This document shows, one piece after another, positions 43,873 to 51,292 of a stretch of 51,292 nucleotides of DNA. The notes beneath the pieces were generated by a model. That model did not search any database, was not told where the DNA came from, and worked only from the letters and a program-made list of their open reading frames with translations. Source of the DNA: Marinisporobacter sp. (GTDB taxonomy: Bacteria > Bacillota > Clostridia > Peptostreptococcales > Thermotaleaceae); the NCBI GenBank assembly GCA_025210525.1, contig JAOARP010000049.1, positions 1 through 51,292 of the forward strand, written 5' to 3'. Position 1 is the stretch's first letter; each line of letters begins with the position of its first letter. The position numbers were made by a program, and so were the translations under genes.

Positions 43873-45039
43873 TTAAAATTCTACTTTTTCACCATTATAA
43901 GTGCAAATAAATAGTTTTTTCATTTCTTCTACTGATATTTCTCTTGGATTTGTACCTGTACATGGATCTTCTACTGCAGTTTCTGCAATTTCTTCAAGTT
44001 TATCATTAAAAACTTGTTCACTTACTCCAAATTCTTTTAATGTAAGTGGAATATTCATTTTCTTGTTAAAGTCTCTTACCATTTCTACTAGTGCATTTAC
44101 TAATTCCTCTTCGTTGTTTCCTACTAACCCTAATCTTTTTGCTATATCAGCATAAGTTTTACCAGCAGTTTTTGTGTTAAATTGAATTACATATGGTAGA
44201 TATATTGCGTTTGCACATCCATGAGGAATATTAAATATTTTTCCTGTTTTATGTGCCATACTATGAACTATTCCTAGGATTGCATTTGAGAATGCCATTC
44301 CTGCAAGACATTGTGCTAAGTGCATTTTACTTCTTGCTTCTTGATCTCCTTCAAATGATTTTAATAAGTTATCTTTCATCATTTCAATAGATTTCATTGC
44401 TAATGCATCTGTAAATGCTGTTCTTACTGTTGAAACGTATGCTTCAAATGCATGAGTTAGTGCATCCATTCCTGTGTGTGCTACTAATTTGGGTGACATT
44501 GTTTGGGCTAAATCAGTATCTACTATTGCTACGTCTGGTGTTATATTGTAATCAGCTATTGGATATTTTATTCCAGTTTTATTATCTGTAATAACTGAGA
44601 AAGATGTAACTTCTGTACCTGTTCCACTAGTTGTTGTTATTGCTGCAAATTTCGCTTTTGTTCTTAATGTTGGTAATGAGAATGGTTTTGCAGCTTCTTC
44701 GAATGTAAATTCTGGGTATTCATAGAATATCCACATAGCTTTTGCTGCATCTATAGGTGATCCTCCACCTATTCCAACGATCCAATCTGGTTTAAATTCT
44801 TGCATTAATGCTACGCCATTCATTACTGTCTCAACTGATGGGTCTGATTCTACACCTTCTATAAGTTTCGTTTCCATTCCTGCTTCTTTTAAATATCCTT
44901 CAATTTTATCTAATGCGCCACTTCTCTTTATTGAGCCTCCACCAATTACTATAACAGCTCTTTTACCCTTTAAATTCTTTAATTCTTCTGTTGCACCTTC
45001 TCCAAAATATACATCTCTTGGTATTGTAAATCTTGCCAT
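43873..45039 (-). CDS. Iron-containing alcohol dehydrogenase
   Basis: 388 residues, the standard length for type III ADH. NAD(P)-binding GGGS at 91-94 in IVGIGGGSPIDAAKA, TTTSGTGTEVTSFSVI, and metal ligands Asp192 and His196 in MDALTHAFEAYVS plus His259 and His273 (GIVHSMAHKTG, IPHGCAN). Related enzymes reduce aldehydes to butanol, ethanol or 1,3-propanediol, or oxidise methanol. A strong GAGGAGGCG precedes the ATG and codon choice looks optimised, suggesting high expression. It is divergent from an HxlR regulator that may sense its aldehyde or redox state. Confidence 0.9.
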   Translation of the reverse strand: MARFTIPRDVYFGEGATEELKNLKGKRAVIVIGGGSIKRSGALDKIEGYLKEAGMETKLIEGVESDPSVETVMNGVALMQEFKPDWIVGIGGGSPIDAAKAMWIFYEYPEFTFEEAAKPFSLPTLRTKAKFAAITTTSGTGTEVTSFSVITDNKTGIKYPIADYNITPDVAIVDTDLAQTMSPKLVAHTGMDALTHAFEAYVSTVRTAFTDALAMKSIEMMKDNLLKSFEGDQEARSKMHLAQCLAGMAFSNAILGIVHSMAHKTGKIFNIPHGCANAIYLPYVIQFNTKTAGKTYADIAKRLGLVGNNEEELVNALVEMVRDFNKKMNIPLTLKEFGVSEQVFNDKLEEIAETAVEDPCTGTNPREISVEEMKKLFICTYNGEKVEF

Positions 45040-45118
45040 GTTAACGCCTCCTCTTTTTATAGTACAATTAGTTTTGTTATTTTTTAAATTTATGTTTTAT
45101 TTAATATGTTTTGCACTT

Positions 45119-45174
45119 GTGCCTTAGCACATGGTTTATTATATAACCATGATAAACAGGTGTGAAGAAGGCAC
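45119..45174. promoter_or_regulatory. Nested hairpin in the adh/hxlR intergenic region
   Basis: GTGCCTT (45119-45125) pairs with AAGGCAC (45168-45174). It encloses a perfect palindrome, ATGGTTTATTATATAACCAT (45131-45150), of operator size. It may be the binding site of the HxlR protein or a leader structure of the adh mRNA. Confidence 0.45.
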
Positions 45175-45299
45175 TTTTCCGTAAGGTAGTTACAAAAAGG
45201 AAAATCCATAAGATATTTAACTATTAAACATATTGGTCTATAATAGTAGTAATACTTACTATAGAAAATTTTTAAAAAGGATGGTGAACATAATAAGAT

Positions 45300-45653
45300 A
45301 TGCCTAAAGATAGGACTAATAAAATAAGTTGTAGTAATTACAGATGTGAAATAGAGATCACTTTAGAATTAATAAGTGGCAAATGGAAATCCCTTATATT
45401 ATGGAATTTAGGTAATCATAAAGTCATAAGATTTAATGAGCTTAGACGAATAATTCCTGATATTACGCAGAAAATGTTAACACAGCAATTGAGAAATTTG
45501 GAAGAAAACGGATTAGTAAAAAGAAAAATTTATAATAAAATTCCTCCAATAGTAGAATATTCTCTATCTGAAGAAGGTAAAAAATTAATGCCTATATTAG
45601 AACAAATGGATCAATTTGGAAAAAACTATATAAATCATTACAAAGAAAACTAA
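45300..45653 (+). CDS. HxlR-family winged-helix regulator
   Basis: 117 residues. EITLELISGKWKSLILWNLG, FNELRRIIPDITQKMLTQQL, then RNLEENGLVKRKIYNKIPPI and VEYSLSEEGKKLMPILEQM follow the HxlR consensus closely. Cys11 and Cys17 lie just before the winged helix, where related proteins carry a redox- or aldehyde-sensing cysteine. It is divergent from the Fe-ADH gene. The ribosome site (AAGGATGGTG) is rather far from the ATG. Confidence 0.9.
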   Translation: MPKDRTNKISCSNYRCEIEITLELISGKWKSLILWNLGNHKVIRFNELRRIIPDITQKMLTQQLRNLEENGLVKRKIYNKIPPIVEYSLSEEGKKLMPILEQMDQFGKNYINHYKEN

Positions 45654-45685
45654 GCCGTATTGAGCTTAGTTTTCTTTGTAATGAT
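45634..45685 (+). terminator. 22-bp-stem terminator overlapping the HxlR stop
   Basis: ATCATTACAAAGAAAACTAAGC at 45634-45655 is paired over its full length with 45664-45685. The stem includes the last codons and stop of the hxlR-like gene. Confidence 0.8.
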
Positions 45686-45694
45686 ACTTAATAT

Positions 45695-45765
45695 AAATTC
45701 TGTTGCGCTAGAAAGCTCCTTGTGATATGTATCAGTTCAATGATCCAGGAGCTTTTTAACTATAC
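45695..45765. repeat. AATTCTGTTGC repeat, copy 1
   Basis: AAATTCTGTTGC (45695-45706) is followed by an AAAGCTCCT...AGGAGCTTTTT hairpin. The same 12-mer heads similar units at 46879 and 47561. An AAATTGTAAAATATT string follows about 30 bp further on, as it does after copy 3. Confidence 0.5.
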
Positions 45766-45906
45766 TTTAAATTACTCTTTAACGAACTGTTCTAAATTGT
45801 AAAATATTCCACATTCCTGCAATATAATATTATCTTATAAATTAAGTATTCATGATATTGATATCATAAACACCGTATATAGTAAAATATAACAGAAGTG
45901 GTGTAT

Positions 45907-46834
45907 ATGAAGTTTTCTAAAGATATGCAAAAAGGAATGAAAGATTGCATAATAGCACTAATATGGTCTAAGAAAGAAATTATTGAATTTTTCATTTCAA
46001 ATGGTTGTACAAAAACAGATATAAGAAATGTACGAGAGTACACCAAAATACAGTGATATAAGATTATTGATAAAGTTTTTGATGAATTAGAAAACCGCCA
46101 TGACAATGGAATTGGTCAATTCTCAAGTATACTTGATTCATTATGTAATTGGAGCTATTTTGATCCATATTATTTCGATGAATTGAAGAAACTTGATCGT
46201 AACACTGCTGAAAAAACTATTGGTCAATTAAAACGTCAAAAAAACAAAAGGGAATATAAACTTAATGAAATAAAAAATAGACGTACCAATTATGAGAAAG
46301 AAAAAAAAATCTGCTAAAAGTAATTTAGATGTATTAAAAAAAATGTTCATTAATTTATATCAAGGTAAATCACCAGATGGAAAGAATATCAATAATAAAG
46401 AAAGAGGATATCATTTTGAAAAATTTATTACAGAGTTAGTTAGATCTAACAATATTGAAGTTACTGAGTCGTTTAAAATAAAAGGTGAGCAAATTGATGG
46501 ATCATTAAAGTATGATGGAGAACATTATCTTTTAGAAATGAAATGGCATGACAATAGAAGTTCAACTGAACCACTATACAAGTTTGCTCATAAAGTTGAA
46601 GGAAAGATGTATGGGCGAGGAATTTTTATATCAGTTAATGGTTTTTCATCTGATTCTGTAAATGCTTTAAAGCTAGGTAAAACTACGAAAACTATACTAA
46701 TTGATGGACAAGATATATTTATAGTATTAGAAGGACTTTATACATTTCAAGAATTACTCAATGAAAAGATAAAAGCGGCTCAAACAAGAGGGAATATTTA
46801 TATTGATATCGTAACTAAAAGTGAAAAAATATAA
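45907..46834 (+). pseudogene. Decayed restriction-type PD-(D/E)XK nuclease gene
   Basis: From the ATG at 45907 the frame runs 49 codons to a TGA (46054-46056). It then continues open in the same frame for 86 codons (YKIIDKVFDELENRHDNGIG and onward) to a run of nine A residues (46301-46309), where one extra base shifts it. The last part is the free-standing ORF from 46292. It contains GYHFEKFITELV, then QIDGSLKYDGEHYLLEMKWH with the D-x(n)-E-x-K nuclease core. The total length 928 bp is 3 x 309 + 1, consistent with one inserted A. The intact gene would be an Mrr-like restriction or defence nuclease. Confidence 0.7.
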
Positions 46835-46864
46835 AACAAGATATGAAAACCTTTGAAATTTCTA

Positions 46865-46935
46865 CCGCAACACAATCTAAATTCTGTTGCATAGGAAAGA
46901 TGCTAGTACTACAGGAACTTTCGATCTATGCTAAG
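46865..46935. repeat. AATTCTGTTGC repeat, copy 2
   Basis: GCAACA (46867-46872) and TGTTGC (46885-46890) form a small inverted repeat around AATCTAAATTC. A hairpin-prone AAAGATGCTAG...AACTTTC stretch follows. The rest of 46835-47104 holds no gene. Confidence 0.45.
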
Positions 46936-47104
46936 GATGATTGGTACAAATTATGGAATTACTTTTTATGCTTTAGCAATTTGAATCTCAAATTTTTTAT
47001 TACTTTCTTAAGAGTTTCTTAATATTTAGAAGATATACTAAATTTATACAATCAGTATAAATCAGTTTATTGTTTGTATAAATTACATAGGAAGGAGCTT
47101 TTTC

Positions 47105-47434
47105 ATGAAAGTATCATCAATGATGAGTAGTAAATTTACAGGTTTGAATGTAAACAATAAGTTTAAAGGTCAATTAAGTTTGAAATCTGTTAATGGGAAC
47201 AATAGAAATGCAAATTCTCAAAAAAATAATACGCTTAAAAGATTACTAGAAAAAAAGAAGCAGTTGCAAAAAAAACTTATGGAAATTGACAAACAAAAAA
47301 TTTCAGCAGAAGAAAAAGAGAAACACAAAAAATCTATACAAGAAGAAATAAAAGGAATTGATTTACAAATTCAACAAATAAAATCACCTAAAACTTCAAA
47401 GATTAAAGGAACTAAAATTGATACTTTAGTATAG
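47105..47434 (+). CDS. Small coiled-coil protein, 109 aa
   Basis: GGAAGGAGC precedes the ATG. The first 50 residues are Ser/Asn-rich and probably disordered. Residues 50-95 form a heptad-patterned coiled coil (LKRLLEKKKQLQKKLMEIDK, then KISAEEKEKHKKSIQEEIKG). It resembles FlxA-like small proteins in layout only. No operon partner; it lies between small repeats. Confidence 0.6.
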   Translation: MKVSSMMSSKFTGLNVNNKFKGQLSLKSVNGNNRNANSQKNNTLKRLLEKKKQLQKKLMEIDKQKISAEEKEKHKKSIQEEIKGIDLQIQQIKSPKTSKIKGTKIDTLV

Positions 47435-47462
47435 AAATTTATTCTAAAAAGGGATAGTACTA

Positions 47463-47480
47463 TATGGCTATCAAGCTAAG
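47463..47480. repeat. 18-mer shared with the IS605-like element at 43721
   Basis: TATGGCTATCAAGCTAAG is identical to 43721-43738 and the flanks also align (AGGG before it, AAATAATTA after it). It may be a solo left end of the same small element. The region 47435-47956 contains this, copy 3 of the AATTCTGTTGC repeat and the left part of the IS91-like element, with no gene. Confidence 0.55.
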
Positions 47481-47543
47481 AATTTAAAATAATTATGTAA
47501 GAGTTAAATTTTGTATATTTCTCATCAATAATTGACGCTGAAA

Positions 47544-47720
47544 GCAACACAACACAATGACAATTCTGTTGCATGAAAAAAGCTATTGGCGTGATACAAT
47601 GGCTTTTCCTTATGCAATAAAAATAACATTTTGTAACATACAAAGCTGCTGATGATGTACAGCATAACTATTATCTTGAATTGTAAAATATTTTATATTG
47701 TTATACTATAAAACCATCTT
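47544..47720. repeat. AATTCTGTTGC repeat, copy 3
   Basis: GCAACA (47544-47549) and TGTTGC (47567-47572) flank ACAATGACAATTC. AAAAAGC...GGCTTTTCC follows, then TTATCTTGAATTGTAAAATATTTT near 47680, the same core seen in the longer degenerate repeats. Confidence 0.5.
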
Positions 47721-47956
47721 CTATAAGTAGAAATTACCAACTTTGGTTTGAAAATACTACCCTAAAAAGGTATAAAAACGAACTTTCAATGGCGGTAATC
47801 AATTGTTGAACGAAACCGCCGCTGGCGGTGGCAGCTCTTATGTACCCAATGAATTTGACTCCTGTAAAAAAATAACATCAATCATATTTTTCTACAAAAC
47901 ATCTCATTTTCCCTTTAAAATATAAAGAAAATTCTTTAAAGGGAGTGTGATTTTTT

Positions 47957-48802
47957 ATGTCAAAATTAAGAGAAGAGATGCAAATGTATTTAGAACTTGC
48001 TGGATACAGTCAAAAAACACAAAAGGTATATATCGCTCATATGAAGAGATATGCCAAATATTTTAAAAAATCTCCTGATCTACTTGGCGATGATGAAATT
48101 AGAGAATATCTTCATTATCTGATTACTGTAAAAAATGTTAGTAGCTCATATGTGAATCAATCATATAGTGCTTTGAAAATTTTCTATGAATTAATCCTCG
48201 AAAGGAATTGGAATTTAAAGAAAATTCCTAGAGCTAAAAAAGAGAAAAAACTACCTGTTGTTTTATCTATGGAAGAAGTTAAGAAAATTTTTGAAGTCAC
48301 TACAAATTTAAAGCATAAAGCTTTTCTTATGACTACTTATTCTGGAGGACTCAGAGTAGGTGAAATTGCTCATTTAAAGCCATCTGATATAGATAGTTCG
48401 AATATGCAGATTTTTATTCGTCAAGGAAAAGGGAAAAAAGATAGATATACAATTTTATCTCAAGCAAATTTAGATATTTTAAGAAAATATTTTAAGAAAT
48501 ACAAACCAAAAACTTGGTTGTTTGAAGGTCAAAATAAAGATAAACCTATTACAGAAAGATCGCTTCAAAGAATTTTCAAAGATAATCTTATCAAAGCTGG
48601 AATAAAGAAAAATGCATCTATGCATACCTTAAGACATAGCTTCGCTACCCATCTTCTTGAGGCAGGTACTGATATTAACTATATTCAAAAGCTCTTAGGT
48701 CATTCTGATATTAAAACAACAAGTATTTATCTCCACTTAAGAAAAATCCATGTTCTTAAGGTTGTTAGTCCATTAGATATTATGGCTGGTACGATGAAAT
48801 GA
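47957..48802 (+). CDS. Tyrosine recombinase of the IS91-like element
   Basis: 281 residues. An N-terminal SAM-like core-binding domain (MQMYLELAGYSQKTQKVYIA, SSSYVNQSYSALKIFYELI) is followed by the catalytic domain with Arg133 (GGLRVGE), His223 and Arg226 (HTLRHSFATHLLEAG), His249 (LGHSD) and nucleophile Tyr258 (TTSIYLH). It resembles XerC/D and integron-integrase-like enzymes that accompany IS91 transposases. It is shorter than IntI and I see no extra IntI-specific helix. GGGAGTGTG precedes the ATG; its stop overlaps the transposase start (ATGA). Confidence 0.9.
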   Translation: MSKLREEMQMYLELAGYSQKTQKVYIAHMKRYAKYFKKSPDLLGDDEIREYLHYLITVKNVSSSYVNQSYSALKIFYELILERNWNLKKIPRAKKEKKLPVVLSMEEVKKIFEVTTNLKHKAFLMTTYSGGLRVGEIAHLKPSDIDSSNMQIFIRQGKGKKDRYTILSQANLDILRKYFKKYKPKTWLFEGQNKDKPITERSLQRIFKDNLIKAGIKKNASMHTLRHSFATHLLEAGTDINYIQKLLGHSDIKTTSIYLHLRKIHVLKVVSPLDIMAGTMK

Positions 48803-49986
48803 TCGAAATTCAAGATATTTTTAAAAATCACATGAAAGAATATTTAAAAGGGCGAAATCTTCCTCCACATGTCCATAAAGCTATTCGTGCTATTGAATCT
48901 TGTAGAACATCTACTCTTGGTGCTCATATTGATGAATGTAGCGAATGTGATCATACTAAGATTTCTTACAATTCCTGTAGAAATAGACATTGTCCTAAAT
49001 GTCAAGGAATTGCAAAGCAAAAATGGATTGAAACAAGAAAAAATGATCTTCTTCCTACTCAGTATTTTCACATTGTTTTTACCATTCCTAGTGAACTGAA
49101 TGACATAGCACTAATCAATCAAAAAGAAATTTATTCTATTCTTTTTAGGGCTGTTTCAAAAACTCTTCTAGATACTGCAAAGGATAAAAAGTATCTTGCT
49201 GCCAATATTGGTTTTATTTCACTGCTCCATACCTAGGGGCAAAATCTCATGTTTCATCCTCATATACACTGTATTGTTCCCGGAGGAGGATTATCTCGTG
49301 ATGGCACTAGATGGATTTATTCTAAAAAGAAATTCTTTATTCATGTAAAAGTATTATCTTATGAATTTAAAAAGAGATTTATTAAATATCTTAAGGAAGC
49401 CTACTATAATAGTAAGTTGCGATTTCAAGGAAAAATTGAAAATTTGAATCATAAATTCGTATTTCAAGATTTTATAGGAAAGCTTTTACATTTAAATTGG
49501 ATTGTTTATAGCAAGCCAACCTTTAAACAACCTGAACATGTTATTGAATATCTCGGTAATTATACCCATAGAGTAGCTATTTCTAACAGTAGAATTATTG
49601 GTTTTGAGAATGGCAATGTAACTTTTAAGTGGAAAGATTACAAGGATCATAATAAAAAGAAACTTATGACAATTCCTGCTCCTGAATTTATTCGTAGATT
49701 TTTATTTCATATTCTACCTCATAAATTTGTTAAAATCCGTCACTACGGTATTCTCAGCAATAAAAGTAAAAGGTCTAAAATTGAACTTTGCAGAAAGCTT
49801 ATTGCAATTATTTTGAATAGAGAAGTTTTCAGAGTATCTGTATCTAAGTTATCTACTGTAGATTTAATTTTTAAACTTACTGGCAAGAATATTTCCATTT
49901 GCCCATGCTGTAAAAAAGGAACTATGGTTAGAAAAACAACTCGCTATCCTAATATTTTATCACCACCAAGCACTGTTTTAGCTTAA
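48799..49986 (+). pseudogene. IS91-family transposase interrupted by TAG
   Basis: Codons 1-145 encode the zinc-binding domain (Cys47, 50, 60, 65 and 68 in CSECDHTKISYNSCRNRHCP and KC) and the start of the HUH domain. A TAG at 49234-49236 replaces what is a Trp in the usual HTWGQNL context. The same frame then continues with HPHIHCIVPGGGLS (HUH histidines), a YLGNYTHRVAISN block with the likely catalytic Tyr, and CPCCKKGTM near the C-terminus. Only one base separates it from an intact gene of about 395 codons. Confidence 0.8.
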
Positions 49987-50144
49987 TAAAAAGGCAGGGT
50001 TTTGGGGGAAAGGGGGCACTATGTCCTTTTTTAATATTTTTTACGTTCTAATTTGCAATTTCATCTTAAATAATCAAGCTATTTGCTTCATTCTAGGGTA
50101 AAGAAAAATTCGAATACCCATAGAACATTTTATCTATCGGCTTC

Positions 50145-50275
50145 GTTCAACATGGTGTATCTGAAATTGAGCAAATTTTATAAATACCTGTGAGTGGATG
50201 TATTTTAATATTTACATCTACTCACAGGTATTATTGTTTTTGGCTCAACATCAGATACACCGCTAAGTGTTAGGT
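50145..50275 (+). other. attC-like site 3, next to the IS91 element
   Basis: GTTCAAC (50145-50151, fits RYYYAAC) and GTTAGGT (50269-50275, fits GTTRRRY) flank a stem GGTGTATCTGA paired with TCAGATACACC. An internal TTGAGC/GCTCAA stem follows, and then a 20-bp hairpin (AATACCTGTGAGTGGATGTA). The outer boxes pair poorly with each other, so this is weaker than sites 1 and 2. A gene with its own ribosome site begins 60 bp later, as in a following cassette. Confidence 0.45.
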
Positions 50276-50334
50276 GACAGATACTCTTTAGGCATATAAA
50301 ACTAAAACTCAATATATTGAAAAGGAGAGGTAAA

Positions 50335-50763
50335 ATGAGTTATAAATTCAAGTATGCAAAAAATACAATAGATCTAGTTGTTGGAATTACCTATGGAATA
50401 TCGGCTATGTTCCATTTTAGCTTTTTAGTTATTATATTAGTAAATTTTAAGAAAATAAATTTATTTATTCCATTATTACTATTTGTATCAATAAGTTATA
50501 TTGCACTATTCATATTATACTTGAATATTTATTTTGGACGCAGGAACTATTTAGTAATTAATGACGATAAGCTATTTAAGGATCAAGGTCTTATTCGTTC
50601 CAATAAAAAGGTAGAGTTAAGCAATATTAGGTATGTAAGAAAAATAGGAGATAAGATTAGGATTGGGTTAGAAGAAAGAAATGAGTTGAGAATTAATCTT
50701 AATTGTTTGAATGTTGAAGATATAACAAAGTTAGAGAGTATTCTTGGTAGTAATATGCAGTAA
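50335..50763 (+). CDS. Membrane protein with PH-like domain, 142 aa
   Basis: The ATG at 50335 has GGAGAGGT upstream; an in-frame ATG at 50317 lies before it and lacks a site. Two membrane helices (about 15-43 and 45-68: FSFLVIILVNF, LFIPLLLFVSISYIALFILYL) are followed by YLVINDDKLFKDQGLIRSNK and ELSNIRYVRKIGDKIRIGL, a bacterial PH-like domain. Similar layouts occur in the products of 11872 and 40461. It may be the cargo of a cassette after attC-like site 3. Confidence 0.6.
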   Translation: MSYKFKYAKNTIDLVVGITYGISAMFHFSFLVIILVNFKKINLFIPLLLFVSISYIALFILYLNIYFGRRNYLVINDDKLFKDQGLIRSNKKVELSNIRYVRKIGDKIRIGLEERNELRINLNCLNVEDITKLESILGSNMQ

Positions 50764-50819
50764 TATACCGCATAACTGATAGGGAGGACACCGAGATACG
50801 TGTAAAAAGCAATAACTTG

Positions 50820-51080
50820 ATGGGCATGGGGTATGGCAACGATTCATGTAAAAATTGCAATAAGGAGTAAATATTTGTAAAATATAGTCCCATAAATCAT
50901 GTTTTTAGAATTATGGAACCAATGGAGATATGGATCTATTTATGGTACGTCTTTTTATTGGGTTTGTAACTCAAAATAGTATATTACTTACAAGTACCAT
51001 ATACCAAGGGTTGTGGGTCTTGTTTCCAGTTTTTTACTCTCTATTGCACTTTTTACATGAATCGTTGCCGTATGCCATAT
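50820..51080. repeat. Inverted repeat around a cas3-tail sequence
   Basis: About 43 bp at 50828-50871 match, inverted, 51033-51075. Both arms encode nearly the same peptide tail (YGNDSCKNCNKE on plus, YGNDSCKKCNRE on minus) ending in TAA. The 160 bp between arms hold no gene. Confidence 0.65.
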
Positions 51081-51255
51081 AAGAATTAAATACATTTGTT
51101 CCCTTTCCCATATCATGAAGAATCCCAGTTAATTCTCCAGCCCCATTGATATTAATTTTAGAACCATATTCCATAGCTATTGTTGAAACATTATATAAAT
51201 GTTCCTTAACACTTTGTTCCTTTAAAGTTATTGGATTAATGTGAGCACAAAACAT
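51034..51255 (-). pseudogene. Truncated Cas3'' HD-nuclease fragment
   Basis: 73 codons with a good GGGGTGAT ribosome site. FCAHINPITLKEQSVKEHLY and ELTGILHDMGKGTNVFNSYM are the first blocks of a Cas3'' HD domain, including His and the HD pair. The remaining HD residues and the helicase are absent: the frame ends with AYGNDSCKKCNRE, a tail found inverted at 50828. No CRISPR repeats or other cas genes are in the window; an intact locus may have existed beyond the right edge. Confidence 0.6.
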
Positions 51256-51292
51256 ATAATCACCCCACTAACAAATTTTTATAGTAGCAATA

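Larger units (their letters stand above)
47760..50040 (+). mobile_element. IS91-family element with tyrosine recombinase
   Basis: The element carries a tyrosine recombinase gene and an IS91-type transposase gene overlapping by 4 bp. A structured left flank (GGCGGT/ACCGCC hairpins near 47793-47835, then GGTGGCAGCTCTTATGTACCC) and a G-rich right flank (after 49986) are candidate ends. Exact boundaries cannot be set from one copy. IS91 elements move by rolling-circle single-strand transfer and can pick up neighbouring DNA. Confidence 0.65.

Noticed and set aside
45864-46106. 80-codon minus-strand ORF opposite the decayed nuclease
   Set aside because: The plus-strand frame has a start, continuous protein-like sequence and a nuclease domain downstream; the minus frame is its shadow.
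47957-48802. Integron integrase (IntI) that would serve the attC-like sites
   Set aside because: The protein is only 281 aa, shows no IntI-specific extra helix, and is coupled to an IS91 transposase. It is better read as the recombinase of that element. A role on attC-like sites is left as a test only.
11162-49236. TAG recoding (pyrrolysine) to explain in-frame TAG codons at 11162 and 49234
   Set aside because: TAG ends several full-length genes here (at 10178, 28560 and 39761), and one broken gene carries TGA instead. Independent mutations are simpler.
1-51292. CRISPR array
   Set aside because: No regularly spaced 28-37 bp direct repeats were found anywhere in the window, although a cas3 fragment lies at the right edge.

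Overview
The window is low-GC DNA (roughly 30% by eye) with AGGAGG-type ribosome binding sites, tight operons, a spore photoproduct lyase gene, an ATP-type PEP carboxykinase and an iron-dependent alcohol dehydrogenase. Together these point to an anaerobic, spore-forming clostridium. No rRNA, tRNA or CRISPR array was recognised. Everything here is read by eye; homology statements come from motif recognition, not searches.

Layout. (1) 1-3.3 kb: a minus-strand array of GIY-YIG nuclease, HEPN protein and Ser/Thr kinase genes. They are separated by two sequences with the architecture of integron attC sites (1001-1131 and 1655-1760), so this looks like a cassette array without a neighbouring integron integrase. 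(2) 3.5-10.4 kb: a recombination module with two tandem large serine recombinases behind a small ORF, a divergent XRE regulator, and a third large serine recombinase. Two boxes are shared by the recombinase promoters, and a near-perfect 48-bp palindrome lies at the end of the tandem pair. (3) 10.5-13.7 kb: small membrane or secreted proteins, degenerate repeats and a 5'-truncated L,D-transpeptidase. (4) 13.7-20.2 kb: a DUF1576 membrane protein and a GT4 glycosyltransferase with duplicated upstream regions, a DUF1871 gene, and an AraC / aldo-keto reductase / metallophosphoesterase cluster. (5) 20.5-24.7 kb: a YheO-type regulator divergent from a threonine-synthase-like PLP enzyme, RidA and an SDF-type symporter, probably an amino-acid uptake and deamination unit. 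(6) 24.8-29.8 kb: an autoregulated TetR / ABC ATPase / FtsX permease / HlyD export operon. (7) 29.9-41.2 kb: tandem DUF3841 genes, an FAD oxidoreductase, an SPL radical-SAM protein, a TtcA-like enzyme, PckA, a charged secreted protein, a CPA2 antiporter and a PPC-domain secreted protein. (8) 41.2-51.3 kb: an accessory region with a poly-A-frameshifted gene, IS605-like ends around a second GIY-YIG gene, Fe-ADH with an HxlR regulator, a decayed restriction-type nuclease, small repeats, an IS91-family element (tyrosine recombinase plus nonsense-interrupted transposase), a third attC-like site with a downstream gene, and a truncated cas3 HD fragment.

The most unusual content is the attC-like cassette array at the left edge and the attC-like site beside the IS91 element. 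Other notable items are the palindrome, the families of near-identical hairpins and degenerate repeats, and the SPL homologue with Ser where the catalytic H-donor Cys is expected. Four genes are interrupted by a single stop or homopolymer slip (at 11162, 42340, 46054/46301 and 49234).
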